64,000 nt of DNA from CAKZNE01 sp964485405 (GCA_964485405.1 CAZAJG010000004.1:1-64000), one strand, 5' to 3'. Numbered from the stretch's first letter, positions 23,992 through 34,170 are shown. Notes: generated by a model from the sequence alone, not told the origin. Translations and numbers: made by a program.

Positions 23992-26900
23992 TTAATGTTG
24001 AATTACTAATTTTTCTTTGCTTACTGTGCCATTGGCAGACTCTACAATCAAAAGGTAAACGCCACTCTTCATGGCATCTAGCTGTAATTGGGTTTCTGTG
24101 CCGTTTATTTTTTTCTGGAGTACCAGTCTTCCTCCAAGGTCAAACAACTGTAGGTCAGAAACCGCTTCCTCCTTAACATTTAGCAACTCAATGTTTAAAA
24201 GATTTGTAGCTGGGTTCGGATGAATTAGAATTTCTTCAACATTCATTCGCCCTTCATTTTTAGCACCATATTCCATTTTGTTACTGGAAGAGTACGTAGG
24301 AATAAGCTCATCATAGGTTCTGTCAAAAACCTGACGCATATGGGCCAGAGCTAGCATACTCTCTTTCGATCCATCGGTTTTGTTAGATAAATCCTTGATA
24401 CTTCTTTTTAAGTCTCTGTCATCCTCTAAAACATAAGCTTTACTGATATCGCTCTCTAGGCTTATCAAAATCTCTTGATAGTCGCAGAAATCACTGTAGC
24501 CGCTTGTTTGTCTAAGGATAGATAGTAGGTCTTGAGCTTCTTCAAAACTCCCTTGCTTAATCAATAAAGAACTTAAACTCGCCATCCGGCTTGCCTCCGT
24601 GATGTTGTCCTCCAATAAAGTTCTTACCGAATCTTCTCCATCTACAATAATGGTATCATGAAGATATCTACGAGTTAACTCATTAAAAGCCAAGCCCGCC
24701 TCAATGTTTCTAAATGAGATATCCGATAAAAGGTCTGTCATAGCAGAAACACCAACTTGTGCATTGTTAATACTCGTCCATGCGTTTCGAGTTAAATTCA
24801 AGCTTTGCAATTGATCCATAACGTCAGATGAAACCGGTGAGTTGGCAAGCACAATATCTACCACCGTAGTTTCAGTTAGTGCTGGCGTACGGCTTAAAGC
24901 AGCGATTAAAACAGGGTCAGATAAATAAGGGGAAACTGCTAAAAGCTGACTCTTCAACTGATTTTCTGGTAAGGAACTATTGATAGCAGCTAATAAAGAA
25001 GCCGTTTGAGCTCCGTCAATTCGATCGGTTAAAAGAGAAGCCTCCTTTTTAGAAAAGCTCAAATAAGCCGATAAAAGCCCACCTGTTTTATCAAAACGAT
25101 TTTCAGGACAAGAAATGTTCAGATCGAAAGTACCGCAATTGGTTAAGGTGGTATTGGCTAAATTATATAAACCTGACCTAGGTTCAGTTAGATACATAGG
25201 CATACCGTCTTCAAACCTATAATCCATTTGGAAAACGGTGGAATTGGCGTTCCAAAAGTCTCCATTGGTAGAGGCAATGTCCGAGAATATATTATTCGCC
25301 TGAGCATGAGGATCACCTGAAGGCGTGGGCATACAAGAACCTTGAAAGGGTGATACGCCTCCAAAGAGAATGAGAATGTCAAAGAATTGAGAATTACTAA
25401 AGTCGTTACACTTAAACGTTAAACCTGTATTTACTACGGGGTTTCCTCCCACCATCTGAACGTTGGCGTTTATGGCTGCAGCTCCCATGTAAAAGCCATC
25501 GTATGAATTGTGGTAAATCTCATTCGCATCGCTGATGGTTCCTCCAGCGTTACTGTTGTTTATAATGGTACCATAGGTAGCTCCAGCATGTGTATTCATA
25601 AAGTTATTGTTCTCCACTTGGTATCCCGTACAGTTGTCTAGATACAAACCGTAAGAGTCGCCAACAGGCTCGGCCACATTAAAATCATTATTCACAACTA
25701 TGGAATAGTCCACGCCTCCAAAATACACACCTCTCACATTGTCGTTAAAAGTATTGTACCGCACATCGATGGTATAAAATGGATTGGCACTATTGGCTTC
25801 AATTCCATAGTATAAACCTTCAAAAAGGTTTCCATCTTTATCTGCATCCGGGCAAGGTGTACCAAAAGGTAAAAGCGCTGTACAGCGGTAAGTCACCTTG
25901 TATTTGGCCTCTATAGATCGAATCCCTCTTCCTCTAGAAGTAGCTGGATACAAACCTGTTGTAGTGTTTAGGAAGTCGTTTCCATAAAAACTAACACCGT
26001 CTACATGATACATGCTCACATGCGTACTTACGGTACCTCCATTCTTAATAGCAGCATCGGTAATAAATGTACAATTACTAAAGCTGCCATAATTTTTAAA
26101 GCCATAAGATAGGTATTGAACATCTCTAATATTGTTTCTAAAAGTAGAATTGTTTGCTCTTACAATACCTCCTGTTTGCGACCAGTTGACGCCACCACCT
26201 ACATTGGTTCCAAATACATTAATACCGTTTATAGCATTGCTGATTTCTGAATTGCTCTGCATATACAGATAGCCTTGTTGCGAAAATGGGGTTTGATCTA
26301 CCAAATAGTTTCCTTGTAGTTCTACACCATCCCACATCAGTCCTTCGCAATCCATAGAGGTTAATGTACTATTGGTTAAAGTGAGTCGAGCGCCAGGCTC
26401 TATAACCAGCTTGGCATCATCGTTAAACTTGAACTCCATATTCTTAATGTGAATATTTCGTCCACTTGGAATTCTTATTTCCTCGGCCACTCGTACTACA
26501 GTAAGCCCTCCAAAAGGATTGCTACCGGGTTCCCAAGTGCCGTTGCTGGTGGCTGTATATTGTTCCGTATCAAATCCTTCTAATGAAGCACAACAGCTAC
26601 CTGTAGCATCATCAAAACGGGCTACATAATCTTCACCATCAATTTGATTGGGTAACAATCGGGTTCGATTAAAATAAGTATTCGCACTCAACACACTGAA
26701 ATCATAGGCCGAAACCCCAGATACATAAGATGCAATAAAGGATGGAGTGCCATCCGGATCGTCAACAACCCCCATGTCCTCAATGGTAAGTCCCCATGGT
26801 GGCGTGGTAGAAACCGCATAAATTTTATAATTTCCACTCGGATCGTAACCCAACTCCAATTGTGAGTTCCCATAATCCGTAGAACCTGCAAGCGCTGAGC

Positions 26901-27855
26901 TTACCACACCACTTCCCAAATCAATATGAACAATACCATCGTTTCTAGAAGCTACATAAAGATTATCTCCATTCGGTGAAAACTCCAACCCGCTCAGTTC
27001 GTTGGTGCTAGACGGAATGGTATATACACTTGTTCCATCACCCATATTACCAGCGGTAGGCACCAAGTTTCCGGTAACCGGATTTACATGAAAAATGTAC
27101 ACCTTATCACTGAAATGATCCGCAACAGCTATCATAGTTCCATCGTGAGATACTTCCATTTCGGTAGGCTTTACATCATTTAAGAGGGTTCCGGTATGTA
27201 CAATCCCAGCAAGAGCAATCCCAGTGGGAGAAACAAGATATTTTTGGATTTCTACATTAGCGTAATAAGGCGCCATTCTATACATATAGCGATTTCCGTT
27301 GGTCAATTCCAATGTTGCAGCCAATGGGGAAGCGCTTGCGTTATCGCAATCTTGAAGTACATTTCCGTTGGAAACGATACTTCCACTTCCAAAGCCCGAA
27401 GAAAGCTCTACTTCCGCATAGAAGGTATTGTGGTAGATTCCATTATCGGGTGGGCAATAAAAAGTTCCATCGCTCGGAAAAGGAAGATGACTATTATACA
27501 CCACATAATACCCGCAAGAAGCACCAGGTTTGGGGATAATAATCGCATTATCTGCCTCCCATTCCCAATGATCCAAAACACCAATAGAGCCGCTTTGGGT
27601 AAACAACTGTCCTCCGCAAATGGACAAAATCAGGTTTCCATTCGCATCATGTATCCCCTGTCCTGAGTTATTTGAGGACTCGGTGCACCCTGCTCCAAAA
27701 GAAGCGGATACGGTGGATGGAGTTGGAATAGCCGTGGTAAAGTCAATTTCTTGGTTTTCTAAATACCAAACGTGCTGCTGTACTTGTCCGTAAGATAGCA
27801 GAGAGCCCAAAAAAGCACAAAGCAAAAGAGTGTTTTTCAATAAATAATGTTTCAT
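23992..27855 (-). CDS. Giant secreted surface protein with T9SS sorting domain
   Basis: A 1287-residue protein with a signal peptide (cut near LLSYGQ). Residues about 60-410 look like a beta-propeller made of repeats such as MEVSHDGTMIAVADHFSD and LEFSPNGDNLYVASRNDG. Residues about 470-900 show right-handed beta-helix character: many NNxFxN-type and asparagine ladder repeats. A helical region (about 960-1190) precedes the C-terminal domain ILIHPNPATNLLNIELL ... GVYLLIVESANGTVSKEKLVI, a type A T9SS sorting domain. It should cross the outer membrane by T9SS and be anchored or released. The role is probably adhesion or polysaccharide binding; no catalytic motif is seen. Confidence 0.85.
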   Translation of the reverse strand: MKHYLLKNTLLLCAFLGSLLSYGQVQQHVWYLENQEIDFTTAIPTPSTVSASFGAGCTESSNNSGQGIHDANGNLILSICGGQLFTQSGSIGVLDHWEWEADNAIIIPKPGASCGYYVVYNSHLPFPSDGTFYCPPDNGIYHNTFYAEVELSSGFGSGSIVSNGNVLQDCDNASASPLAATLELTNGNRYMYRMAPYYANVEIQKYLVSPTGIALAGIVHTGTLLNDVKPTEMEVSHDGTMIAVADHFSDKVYIFHVNPVTGNLVPTAGNMGDGTSVYTIPSSTNELSGLEFSPNGDNLYVASRNDGIVHIDLGSGVVSSALAGSTDYGNSQLELGYDPSGNYKIYAVSTTPPWGLTIEDMGVVDDPDGTPSFIASYVSGVSAYDFSVLSANTYFNRTRLLPNQIDGEDYVARFDDATGSCCASLEGFDTEQYTATSNGTWEPGSNPFGGLTVVRVAEEIRIPSGRNIHIKNMEFKFNDDAKLVIEPGARLTLTNSTLTSMDCEGLMWDGVELQGNYLVDQTPFSQQGYLYMQSNSEISNAINGINVFGTNVGGGVNWSQTGGIVRANNSTFRNNIRDVQYLSYGFKNYGSFSNCTFITDAAIKNGGTVSTHVSMYHVDGVSFYGNDFLNTTTGLYPATSRGRGIRSIEAKYKVTYRCTALLPFGTPCPDADKDGNLFEGLYYGIEANSANPFYTIDVRYNTFNDNVRGVYFGGVDYSIVVNNDFNVAEPVGDSYGLYLDNCTGYQVENNNFMNTHAGATYGTIINNSNAGGTISDANEIYHNSYDGFYMGAAAINANVQMVGGNPVVNTGLTFKCNDFSNSQFFDILILFGGVSPFQGSCMPTPSGDPHAQANNIFSDIASTNGDFWNANSTVFQMDYRFEDGMPMYLTEPRSGLYNLANTTLTNCGTFDLNISCPENRFDKTGGLLSAYLSFSKKEASLLTDRIDGAQTASLLAAINSSLPENQLKSQLLAVSPYLSDPVLIAALSRTPALTETTVVDIVLANSPVSSDVMDQLQSLNLTRNAWTSINNAQVGVSAMTDLLSDISFRNIEAGLAFNELTRRYLHDTIIVDGEDSVRTLLEDNITEASRMASLSSLLIKQGSFEEAQDLLSILRQTSGYSDFCDYQEILISLESDISKAYVLEDDRDLKRSIKDLSNKTDGSKESMLALAHMRQVFDRTYDELIPTYSSSNKMEYGAKNEGRMNVEEILIHPNPATNLLNIELLNVKEEAVSDLQLFDLGGRLVLQKKINGTETQLQLDAMKSGVYLLIVESANGTVSKEKLVIQH

Positions 27856-28213
27856 AATTACATAATTAATTAGAGTTAAAAAGAGTAGTTTAAAGGCAAA
27901 TCCTTAGGATCAATACGTTATCCTAAATGAGATATAGGACAACCCCTGGCTTTCGGGAAACCTTTAGCTGTTAAGGAACTCTAATTTAGAAAGCTTGTGT
28001 AGTAAATTGTGTTTCTGTTCGAAAACAATGACGTGGATTATTTAAAGGTTTTTCTTTAAATAGTTAAACCAAAAAATGCTTCTTTTAATCGACCAAAATA
28101 TTAGAATAAAACAAGCTTCTAGTCAATATTAACTTTATCATTAGATGTTGAAAATATGACAACAAAGTTTTCAAAGGCCATGCCTAAGAACCGATGAGTT
28201 TAGGCCAATTGTT
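27856..28213. other. AT-rich intergenic region at the left edge of the defence locus
   Basis: 358 bases between the T9SS gene start and the small-gene cluster. I see no supportable gene. It should hold the promoter of the T9SS gene. No attachment site or duplicated flank was recognised. Confidence 0.4.
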
Positions 28214-28372
28214 TCAACTTCCAATCTCTCTAAACAGAACCAAAATCTCCGTAACAGGATACGGGTATCGGTGTTCATTGTCCCTATTCTCATACAAAAG
28301 ATTAGTTAAACAAGCAACCTTAAGTTCAAGGGAATCAAATGGTATATCGAGAATCGATCCTACACCAAACAT
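28214..28372 (-). CDS. Possible small protein at the end of the defence locus
   Basis: A 52-codon frame, or 56 codons from an in-frame GTG at 28384. Its composition is protein-like (DIPFDSLELKVACLTNLLYE followed by PVTEILVLFREIGS). It lies 24-36 bases after the 42-residue gene on the same strand. It has no recognised family. It would be the last gene of the unit if real. Confidence 0.3.
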   Translation of the reverse strand: MFGVGSILDIPFDSLELKVACLTNLLYENRDNEHRYPYPVTEILVLFREIGS

Positions 28373-28408
28373 GGAATGTTTCACTATTTTTTCGCCCTAA
28401 ATATTAAA

Positions 28409-28537
28409 TCATTTTTTCTTTGGTGGCGGAGGTGGTGGATTTTTAGGTCCTGGAATATTTCTCGTTCCCGGAGTTGGTTCTTTCCTAACGGGTGGTTTTG
28501 GGAAGTTTGGTTTCGATGTTCTTTTTTCTGTGCTCAT
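28409..28537 (-). CDS. Tiny proline/lysine-rich protein (42 aa)
   Basis: MSTEKRTSKPNFPKPPVRKE at the start and a PPPPPPKKK end, with no cysteine and almost no hydrophobic residues: an unstructured, highly basic peptide. It starts nine bases after the 161-residue membrane-protein gene, which argues for real translation. From memory, similar short proline-rich frames accompany a two-TM protein and a Cys-rich small protein in other Bacteroidota; that needs checking. Confidence 0.55.
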   Translation of the reverse strand: MSTEKRTSKPNFPKPPVRKEPTPGTRNIPGPKNPPPPPPKKK

Positions 28538-28546
28538 TGTTTCGTT

Positions 28547-29032
28547 TTAGGTTGAGTAATTCTGTTTTAAATATTCATTCCAATCCGTTTCGGTTTTTCG
28601 GTCAACAGACTTCCAACGTGGAGTATAAAATTGATGACTGGGTTTAAAGTAGCTTACCTCTTTGTCCCGAAGGGTATAAAATTCCTTCCCTGCCTTTCCT
28701 AGATTTTCGAAACGCTTTAACTCTGTCCAGAGTTTGTCGTAACTCAAATGCAATTCTTCATAGAACTGTACGGTTTTGGCATAGTTCACTTGATCTTTTA
28801 GAAAAGGTAGAAAGGGTTTAACTACACTTAACAATTGAGCAGCACCAATCATAACGGCCCATACATAAGGTATCTCTTTCCAGATTAACCAGCCACCAAC
28901 ACCGCCAGAAGAGGTTAAAACAATAAGCATATGAATGAGTCGATCTCCACTTCGGATATAACTACTGAAATAAGACAGGTAAACTGCTTTGTATTTTGCA
29001 ATAATCATGTGGTACCAAATTTTTTCTCTCAT
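28547..29032 (-). CDS. Two-transmembrane protein with C-terminal helices (SLATT-like)
   Basis: A 161-residue protein. Two membrane helices at about 32-51 (LIHMLIVLTSSGGVGGWLIW) and 56-78 (YVWAVMIGAAQLLSVVKPFL) are joined by a very short turn, followed by a long amphipathic helix (YAKTVQFYEELHLSYDKLWTELKRF). This is the layout of the SLATT and related two-TM effector families found beside nucleotide-signalling defence genes, which are thought to form membrane pores. The exact SLATT class cannot be decided from sequence alone. It sits in a run of four or five tiny genes with spacings of 9-10 bases, directly after the methyltransferase. Confidence 0.65.
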   Translation of the reverse strand: MREKIWYHMIIAKYKAVYLSYFSSYIRSGDRLIHMLIVLTSSGGVGGWLIWKEIPYVWAVMIGAAQLLSVVKPFLPFLKDQVNYAKTVQFYEELHLSYDKLWTELKRFENLGKAGKEFYTLRDKEVSYFKPSHQFYTPRWKSVDRKTETDWNEYLKQNYST

Positions 29033-29041
29033 ATTCCAGAA

Positions 29042-29179
29042 TTAACTATTAGGATGTTTTCTATAATGAGAGATTACATAAACCAACTTCGGTTTTGATT
29101 CGTCCTCATTATTCAATGACTTAGATCCTGGATAGCTTCTCCAATACTCTCGTACATGGACCGTTTTCTTTGTTTCCAT
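29042..29179 (-). CDS. Tiny basic protein (45 aa)
   Basis: It reads METKKTVHVREYWRSYPGSK followed by an acidic linker and LVYVISHYRKHPNS. The VHVR...SHYRKHP frame recalls short proteins with an HVRxYxR...xHxR pattern, found near other small accessory genes. It lies between the Cys-rich gene (10 bases away) and the two-TM gene (9 bases away), so it is probably translated in the same unit. No function is known. Confidence 0.5.
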   Translation of the reverse strand: METKKTVHVREYWRSYPGSKSLNNEDESKPKLVYVISHYRKHPNS

Positions 29180-29189
29180 CTTATATCAA

Positions 29190-29396
29190 TTATTTAGTAT
29201 GACAGGGGTTGGAACAGTAAAAACAACCATCTACATTGGAATAGAAAATTTGAGCTTTTACCAATGCTGTATGACAAGAAGCATGATTTCCCAATGGAAT
29301 TCTATTTTCTATATCAGGCATTCGGTAACAGCCTTGACGATGCACTTCATGTTCGCCAGTGCTTTGCGCATTTTTGTTGACACAATAATTTGCCAT
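29190..29396 (-). CDS. Small cysteine/histidine-rich protein (68 aa)
   Basis: A 68-residue protein: MANYCVNKNAQSTGEHEVH, then GCYRMP, NHASCHTALVKA and the end GCFYCSNPCHTK. Six cysteines and several histidines, with a terminal CxxCxxxCH cluster, suggest a zinc site. I recall this pattern (VNKNAQxxGxHEVH...GCxYCxxxCH) from small uncharacterised proteins widespread in bacterial accessory regions. It begins 49 bases after the methyltransferase stop codon, on the same strand. Confidence 0.65.
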   Translation of the reverse strand: MANYCVNKNAQSTGEHEVHRQGCYRMPDIENRIPLGNHASCHTALVKAQIFYSNVDGCFYCSNPCHTK

Positions 29397-29445
29397 CTTT
29401 TAAAATTTAAGTGATTATAAAATTTGTGTGATCCGAAAAGCAGGA

Positions 29446-32400
29446 TTATCGCTTTTCTACTTTCTTACCAGTTCCTTTAGGAACCAATTGGTGGTTTCGC
29501 AACCATTCTAAAGCCTTATAAAACAAAGCTTCTTCATACTCCTCCTTGGCGGTATGCCAACCCGTACGTGAAGCACTTACAATGAGCTTATCGTCTGGAG
29601 TTACACCATCCAGCAATAAATTATTCCAAGCGGCAAACACGGTCATTCGCAATTCTGTTTCTTCCCTTCCTGCATCCAGAAATAGATCCACTATTCTTTG
29701 GATTTCCCCTATTTGTGCAGAAAACTCTGTGTGGAATAATTGAACGGCTTCTTCAAAATTTTCAGATTTAGAATAGCGAATGCGATGGCCCTCTCCTTCT
29801 TCCCTGGCTTCCTTTGTGGAAATAAAGAATTGTTGTTCCTCCGCATTTCGCTCCACTTGTTTGATCAAGTCTACATCTGCTGGGCCGTATTCATTCATAA
29901 TGGGTACACGCCCTAAATCAATAGCAGCAACCGTCTCAATTCCATGCAACAGTTTCTCCATTTTGGTTCTACCTAAGGTTCGGCTATACCGTGGACGTTT
30001 AGCATGTTGCTCAATGATGTAAGCCATAACGTAAGGCATACGTTTCGCCAGTTCATAATTGGGTTGTGGTGCAGGTGCAGAAACCTCTATTCGATCTATT
30101 TCAGTTGGGTTTTCCCAAGGTTTTTCATTCCAAGCTTCTAAAACATATATAGTGGTGAGATATTCCCCGTATTTCTTGATCTCTTTTTCCTTAAGCACTC
30201 TAAAAGTTTCGCCAGGAAAGTTTTCTCTTTCTTCTTTCGTTTCCCCGGCTAATTTGGATAATAATGGATCCAGTATGTATTTTAATTCCTCCTCTTCCAG
30301 CTGGTATTTCCAGGCGAAATACGCGTCTAACTCACATTGTATTTTTAAGCGATGTTGAGTATCCCAACGGAAAGGGGGATTTGGAAATTCACCTGCTTTG
30401 TTCTCCACCCAATCCGGTTGTTCCGTTTCTTCTAGGTAAATGGCTCTTTTGTTATTTTCCCACCGGTTTTGGATCAGTTCTTTGAGTGTTTTATCTGCCT
30501 CTTCCCAAACGTCATCGGCAAAAGCTTTAAGATCCCAAGCCGTATAGGTGAGTTCCAATACTCTGGGAACAATGAAGTGGAGATCTTTTGGAGTGAATTG
30601 TTCTGGAGGGATTATGGGGAGTTGCTTCACTACAAAATGAGAAATATTATTCCCGCTGATTTTTTTTCGGCATATAAAGTCAAACACAAGTGAAGAGATC
30701 ATCCCTAATAAAACGACTTGTTTTACTGAATTGGAAGAAGAGGTGATATACTGACAGCTATCAGAATAAGCAGAAATCGGTAACACACAACTGACAAAAG
30801 TTCTTTCGTTTGATGTTCCTGTTATTTTTCTAAACCCAATAACCCAATCATAATTTTTCTCATCTATAAGACTGGTTTGATTCTCTTTAGATGAGTTAAG
30901 CTTCTTGCTGACAAACTCTGATTTGATCCAAAATTTACCTTGCGAAATAAAACTTGGCCTATGAAGATTATCTGCCTTAGTATATTCAATTTTATCTCCA
31001 GTAAAAGAGCTTAAACGATGATTATAAAGCCAAAACATTTTTGCTTCATATAATGAATATCGCTCTTTTGAATTCGATTCGACTAACCTATTACCTTTTG
31101 AAACTAAATCTTGTTCATTAAAATCACTCCTAGTTTCAAATAGATATGAATCATTTGACATGTGAAACATGGAGCTAAGCTTTATACCCCAGTCATTTTG
31201 TTTGTTTTTCTCTGAAACGAAAATTGGAAATTCGTGGTAGATTTTCTTTGTTAAATCAGCGTCTTGTCTACTCCTAAATATTGGACTTGTTTCTGTATTA
31301 GGATTTATTAGCTCCAAATCTTCTCTTGTCAGGCTGTAGATTCTAGACTTCCCTATCAATTCGCTAACATCCTGAAAAAAGAAACCATAAACTGTATCTT
31401 CATCATAGAGTCTCTCTTGACCATAAATAGTCAACATTGAGAATTTCAACTTGCTCGCTACAGCAGAAAAAAGCTTCTTCTTATTCTCAAAATCAAATAA
31501 GCTGAGTAACCTATTAGTCTTAATTAAATAATTGAAAAACTTACTATTAGTGATATCTGTGGCTATTCCAGTTGGAACAGCTAAACCCAACCGTCCTGTT
31601 GGTTTTATGAGCTTTAATGAAAGTTCTGAAAAAACAGAATATGTATTAATATCTCCAATAGCAGTAAGATTATAAGTGTTGACTGATCTAATAAACTTGG
31701 TCAAACATTGTGATGATTTTTTTGCTTGAGTATAATCTTTAAACAATTTACTATCACAATTGATTTCTCTGATAAGTTCATTTCGAACAGAAGCTGTAAT
31801 TGCGCTGCTAATTCTAACAGATCGGTTAGCAAAAAACTCTTTTTGCTGTAGTTTTATTCTTTCCCAAGGAGGATTACAAAGAATAACATCAAAACCTCTA
31901 TTAAATTCAGATTTCTCTGACAAATGGGGAAATTCTAATTCCCAATGAAAGAAACCTAATCTTTTGGCCTCTCTTTGTGCTATTTTCACTGAAGGATTAA
32001 ACTCATTTACCTCCTTAAGGATTACTTTTTTTAACAAGGATTGGGTAATTTCCAAAGATTCCTCTTTAGCAAAAGATTGAAAAAAAGCAAAGGTCCATAC
32101 ATCATAAATTCTTCTATAATATCTTACTTCATCAGATTCCTCCCAAACTTGATGAGCTCTTTTCTTTGCCCAAATATCTTCTATAGAATTTCCTGAAATT
32201 TGATCAATCTGCCCATATTTTCCAATAAAATCGTTCTCTTTCAACTCATAACAAAAAGCTTCGAAGTCCAATTCCTCTATTTCTTTACATTCTGCTTTAT
32301 TCCTTTGTTTTAATGACAAAGCCACTTCTTTGTCGTCATCAATTACAGGTTTAAATGCATCTTCTGATATTTTTAACTGAACACCATTACCTTTCCAACC

Positions 32401-34170
32401 TAGTAAGCTATTCCCACATTTAATCTTATGATTTAAATAGATAATAGGTTTACCTGGAACATGGGATTCCATCCAGAATATCAAACGACATAACTCAACA
32501 GTATCTGGATTAATATCTACTCCATAAATACAATGCTCAATTACATCCCTTAGAGCGGGACGAAAGTGCTCATCAAATTGAGATTCATCTTCTATTCGAA
32601 TATGAGTGAGTTCGGTAGCTAAAGCTCTGGCTGCACCCAATAAAAAATGACCAGATCCACAGGCTGGATCGCAAACCTTTAGATTGAGTAGAGCTTTCTC
32701 TTTACTTTCTTTTCTCTCTTGTGGCGTTTGTTGGCTTATTTCCGCTTCTTTTAAACGTTCCTTCAACACAGGTTGCAAAGCAGTTTTTAGGAGCTGTTTT
32801 ACCAAATCATCATGTGTATAATAGGCTCCTGTGCTTTTACGTGATTTCCCAAGTGGATAAGTGAAGGGAATTTCCTCATTGCTTAGATCCACTTTGGGAT
32901 GTAGATCCAATAAAGACTCATACACCGCTCCAAATTCCTCTACATTAATTCGTCTATAATTGATGCGGATCAATTGATGATGCTTGTTTTTAAACCGACT
33001 CAAGAGATCGATGGCTTTCAGAAAAACAAGATTGTTTAAGTTGGATTGTACCAATACGCCTAAAGTATCTTCCTCAAACAAGTCTCCGCCCAGTGCTTGA
33101 ATTCCCAGAGGGTTTCCTGCCCCCTCTTTTTCAAATAGCATAAAATTGGTTTTGAGTTGTGCCCAAATGTCGGAGTGGCGTTCGTTTACCGCATAGTAGG
33201 ATTCGGCCATATTTCGGAAACGACCCAAACTGTAATATTCCTGATAAATGTCTTTTAACTCAGGACTTAGATCGTCTTGAAAAATGAGTTTCCGTTCCTC
33301 AGCTACCAACAAGAATAACAAACGATAAACCAGCTTTCTGAGCAGATAGCCATATTCCTCTTCAGACAATTTACCTTCCTCCAATTGCTCTCTCAACAGT
33401 GTGTTTTGCGGATGTTGCAGAAAGCCATTTCCCAATACTTCTAAACAGGTTTTAACAGCTCGTTGCAGTTTATTCCGAACACGATGTCCCTCTTCTACAG
33501 AATCCTGATGATAGTTTTCCAGTAAACAGTCGTCTCCCATCTTTTTTGGAAGCCTGCTTACATGCAACATCCTATACAAAGTGGCAAAAGAGGCCAAATC
33601 ATTCTCTTCTAGTATAGTCTGTATATCCCACTCCATAAACTGAATTCCAGTAATGCGGTGGTGATCTCGTAGCAGTCGGATTTTATAACCATTGGTTACA
33701 ATTCCATAAAGGTGCTCGGTATGGTTTAAATATTCCTGCATCTGAACATGAGGCGATTGTCGGTTTCCGCGAGCAGCATTGGGGTTTTGATCTAAGCCCA
33801 TTCTAAAACCTCCAATATGGACAGGAAAACGATCTCTGTTTTGATCATAGTGACTAATGATAAAGGAGATGCCTTCTTCCAAACTTACCTTACCTCCCAA
33901 TTGAAGATCGTAATCCAGAAGCGTAAATAAAGGTCTAATCCAATGGTTACGCACTTCTGTAACCCCACTTTGGTTTTCACTTAAACCATCGCGCTTACGT
34001 TTAAAACTCTGCCAATGGGTTTTGGCCATGCTAAAAGCATGCGTGATTTCATCTGAAACTCTGGTATGGGCAGGCAATCCAAAATCAGTTTGCGATTGTC
34101 CTTGTTTTTCAGCCAAATTCTCGATGAGTTCTGGTGAAAAGAGATTGTTTTTAATATCGTAGTTGATCAT
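29446..34170 (-). CDS. DrmMI/PglX-type adenine-specific DNA methyltransferase
   Basis: A 1574-residue N6-adenine methyltransferase of the Eco57I/type IIG-like fold. Motif I is CDPACGSGHFLLGAARAL at about 500 and motif IV is CNPPWERIK at about 765. A long helical N-terminal region (1-430) precedes the catalytic domain; regions for target recognition lie about 950-1220, and a C-terminal module (about 1250-1574) includes ELDAYFAWKY and AAWNNLLLDG. No nuclease motif is evident, so it probably only methylates, as in DISARM class 1 and BREX. Host methylation would mark self DNA. It is five bases downstream of the SNF2 helicase gene. The expected 6mA target is not predictable. Confidence 0.88.
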   Translation of the reverse strand: MINYDIKNNLFSPELIENLAEKQGQSQTDFGLPAHTRVSDEITHAFSMAKTHWQSFKRKRDGLSENQSGVTEVRNHWIRPLFTLLDYDLQLGGKVSLEEGISFIISHYDQNRDRFPVHIGGFRMGLDQNPNAARGNRQSPHVQMQEYLNHTEHLYGIVTNGYKIRLLRDHHRITGIQFMEWDIQTILEENDLASFATLYRMLHVSRLPKKMGDDCLLENYHQDSVEEGHRVRNKLQRAVKTCLEVLGNGFLQHPQNTLLREQLEEGKLSEEEYGYLLRKLVYRLLFLLVAEERKLIFQDDLSPELKDIYQEYYSLGRFRNMAESYYAVNERHSDIWAQLKTNFMLFEKEGAGNPLGIQALGGDLFEEDTLGVLVQSNLNNLVFLKAIDLLSRFKNKHHQLIRINYRRINVEEFGAVYESLLDLHPKVDLSNEEIPFTYPLGKSRKSTGAYYTHDDLVKQLLKTALQPVLKERLKEAEISQQTPQERKESKEKALLNLKVCDPACGSGHFLLGAARALATELTHIRIEDESQFDEHFRPALRDVIEHCIYGVDINPDTVELCRLIFWMESHVPGKPIIYLNHKIKCGNSLLGWKGNGVQLKISEDAFKPVIDDDKEVALSLKQRNKAECKEIEELDFEAFCYELKENDFIGKYGQIDQISGNSIEDIWAKKRAHQVWEESDEVRYYRRIYDVWTFAFFQSFAKEESLEITQSLLKKVILKEVNEFNPSVKIAQREAKRLGFFHWELEFPHLSEKSEFNRGFDVILCNPPWERIKLQQKEFFANRSVRISSAITASVRNELIREINCDSKLFKDYTQAKKSSQCLTKFIRSVNTYNLTAIGDINTYSVFSELSLKLIKPTGRLGLAVPTGIATDITNSKFFNYLIKTNRLLSLFDFENKKKLFSAVASKLKFSMLTIYGQERLYDEDTVYGFFFQDVSELIGKSRIYSLTREDLELINPNTETSPIFRSRQDADLTKKIYHEFPIFVSEKNKQNDWGIKLSSMFHMSNDSYLFETRSDFNEQDLVSKGNRLVESNSKERYSLYEAKMFWLYNHRLSSFTGDKIEYTKADNLHRPSFISQGKFWIKSEFVSKKLNSSKENQTSLIDEKNYDWVIGFRKITGTSNERTFVSCVLPISAYSDSCQYITSSSNSVKQVVLLGMISSLVFDFICRKKISGNNISHFVVKQLPIIPPEQFTPKDLHFIVPRVLELTYTAWDLKAFADDVWEEADKTLKELIQNRWENNKRAIYLEETEQPDWVENKAGEFPNPPFRWDTQHRLKIQCELDAYFAWKYQLEEEELKYILDPLLSKLAGETKEERENFPGETFRVLKEKEIKKYGEYLTTIYVLEAWNEKPWENPTEIDRIEVSAPAPQPNYELAKRMPYVMAYIIEQHAKRPRYSRTLGRTKMEKLLHGIETVAAIDLGRVPIMNEYGPADVDLIKQVERNAEEQQFFISTKEAREEGEGHRIRYSKSENFEEAVQLFHTEFSAQIGEIQRIVDLFLDAGREETELRMTVFAAWNNLLLDGVTPDDKLIVSASRTGWHTAKEEYEEALFYKALEWLRNHQLVPKGTGKKVEKR

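Noticed and set aside
25188..27666. Open frames inside the T9SS giant gene (both strands)
   Set aside because: Shadow frames of a continuous 1287-codon gene; no domain or start signal supports them.
28194..28400. 68-codon plus-strand frame
   Set aside because: It overlaps a more plausible minus-strand small frame collinear with the operon and has no recognisable feature.
29546..30693. Plus-strand open frames opposite the methyltransferase
   Set aside because: They lie antisense to an unbroken 1574-codon gene with intact motifs; composition is Ser/Cys-rich as expected for shadow frames.
29446..34170. Type IIG restriction-modification fusion
   Set aside because: The methyltransferase N-terminal region shows no PD-(D/E)XK or other nuclease motif, and the helicase neighbours fit the DISARM-type arrangement better.
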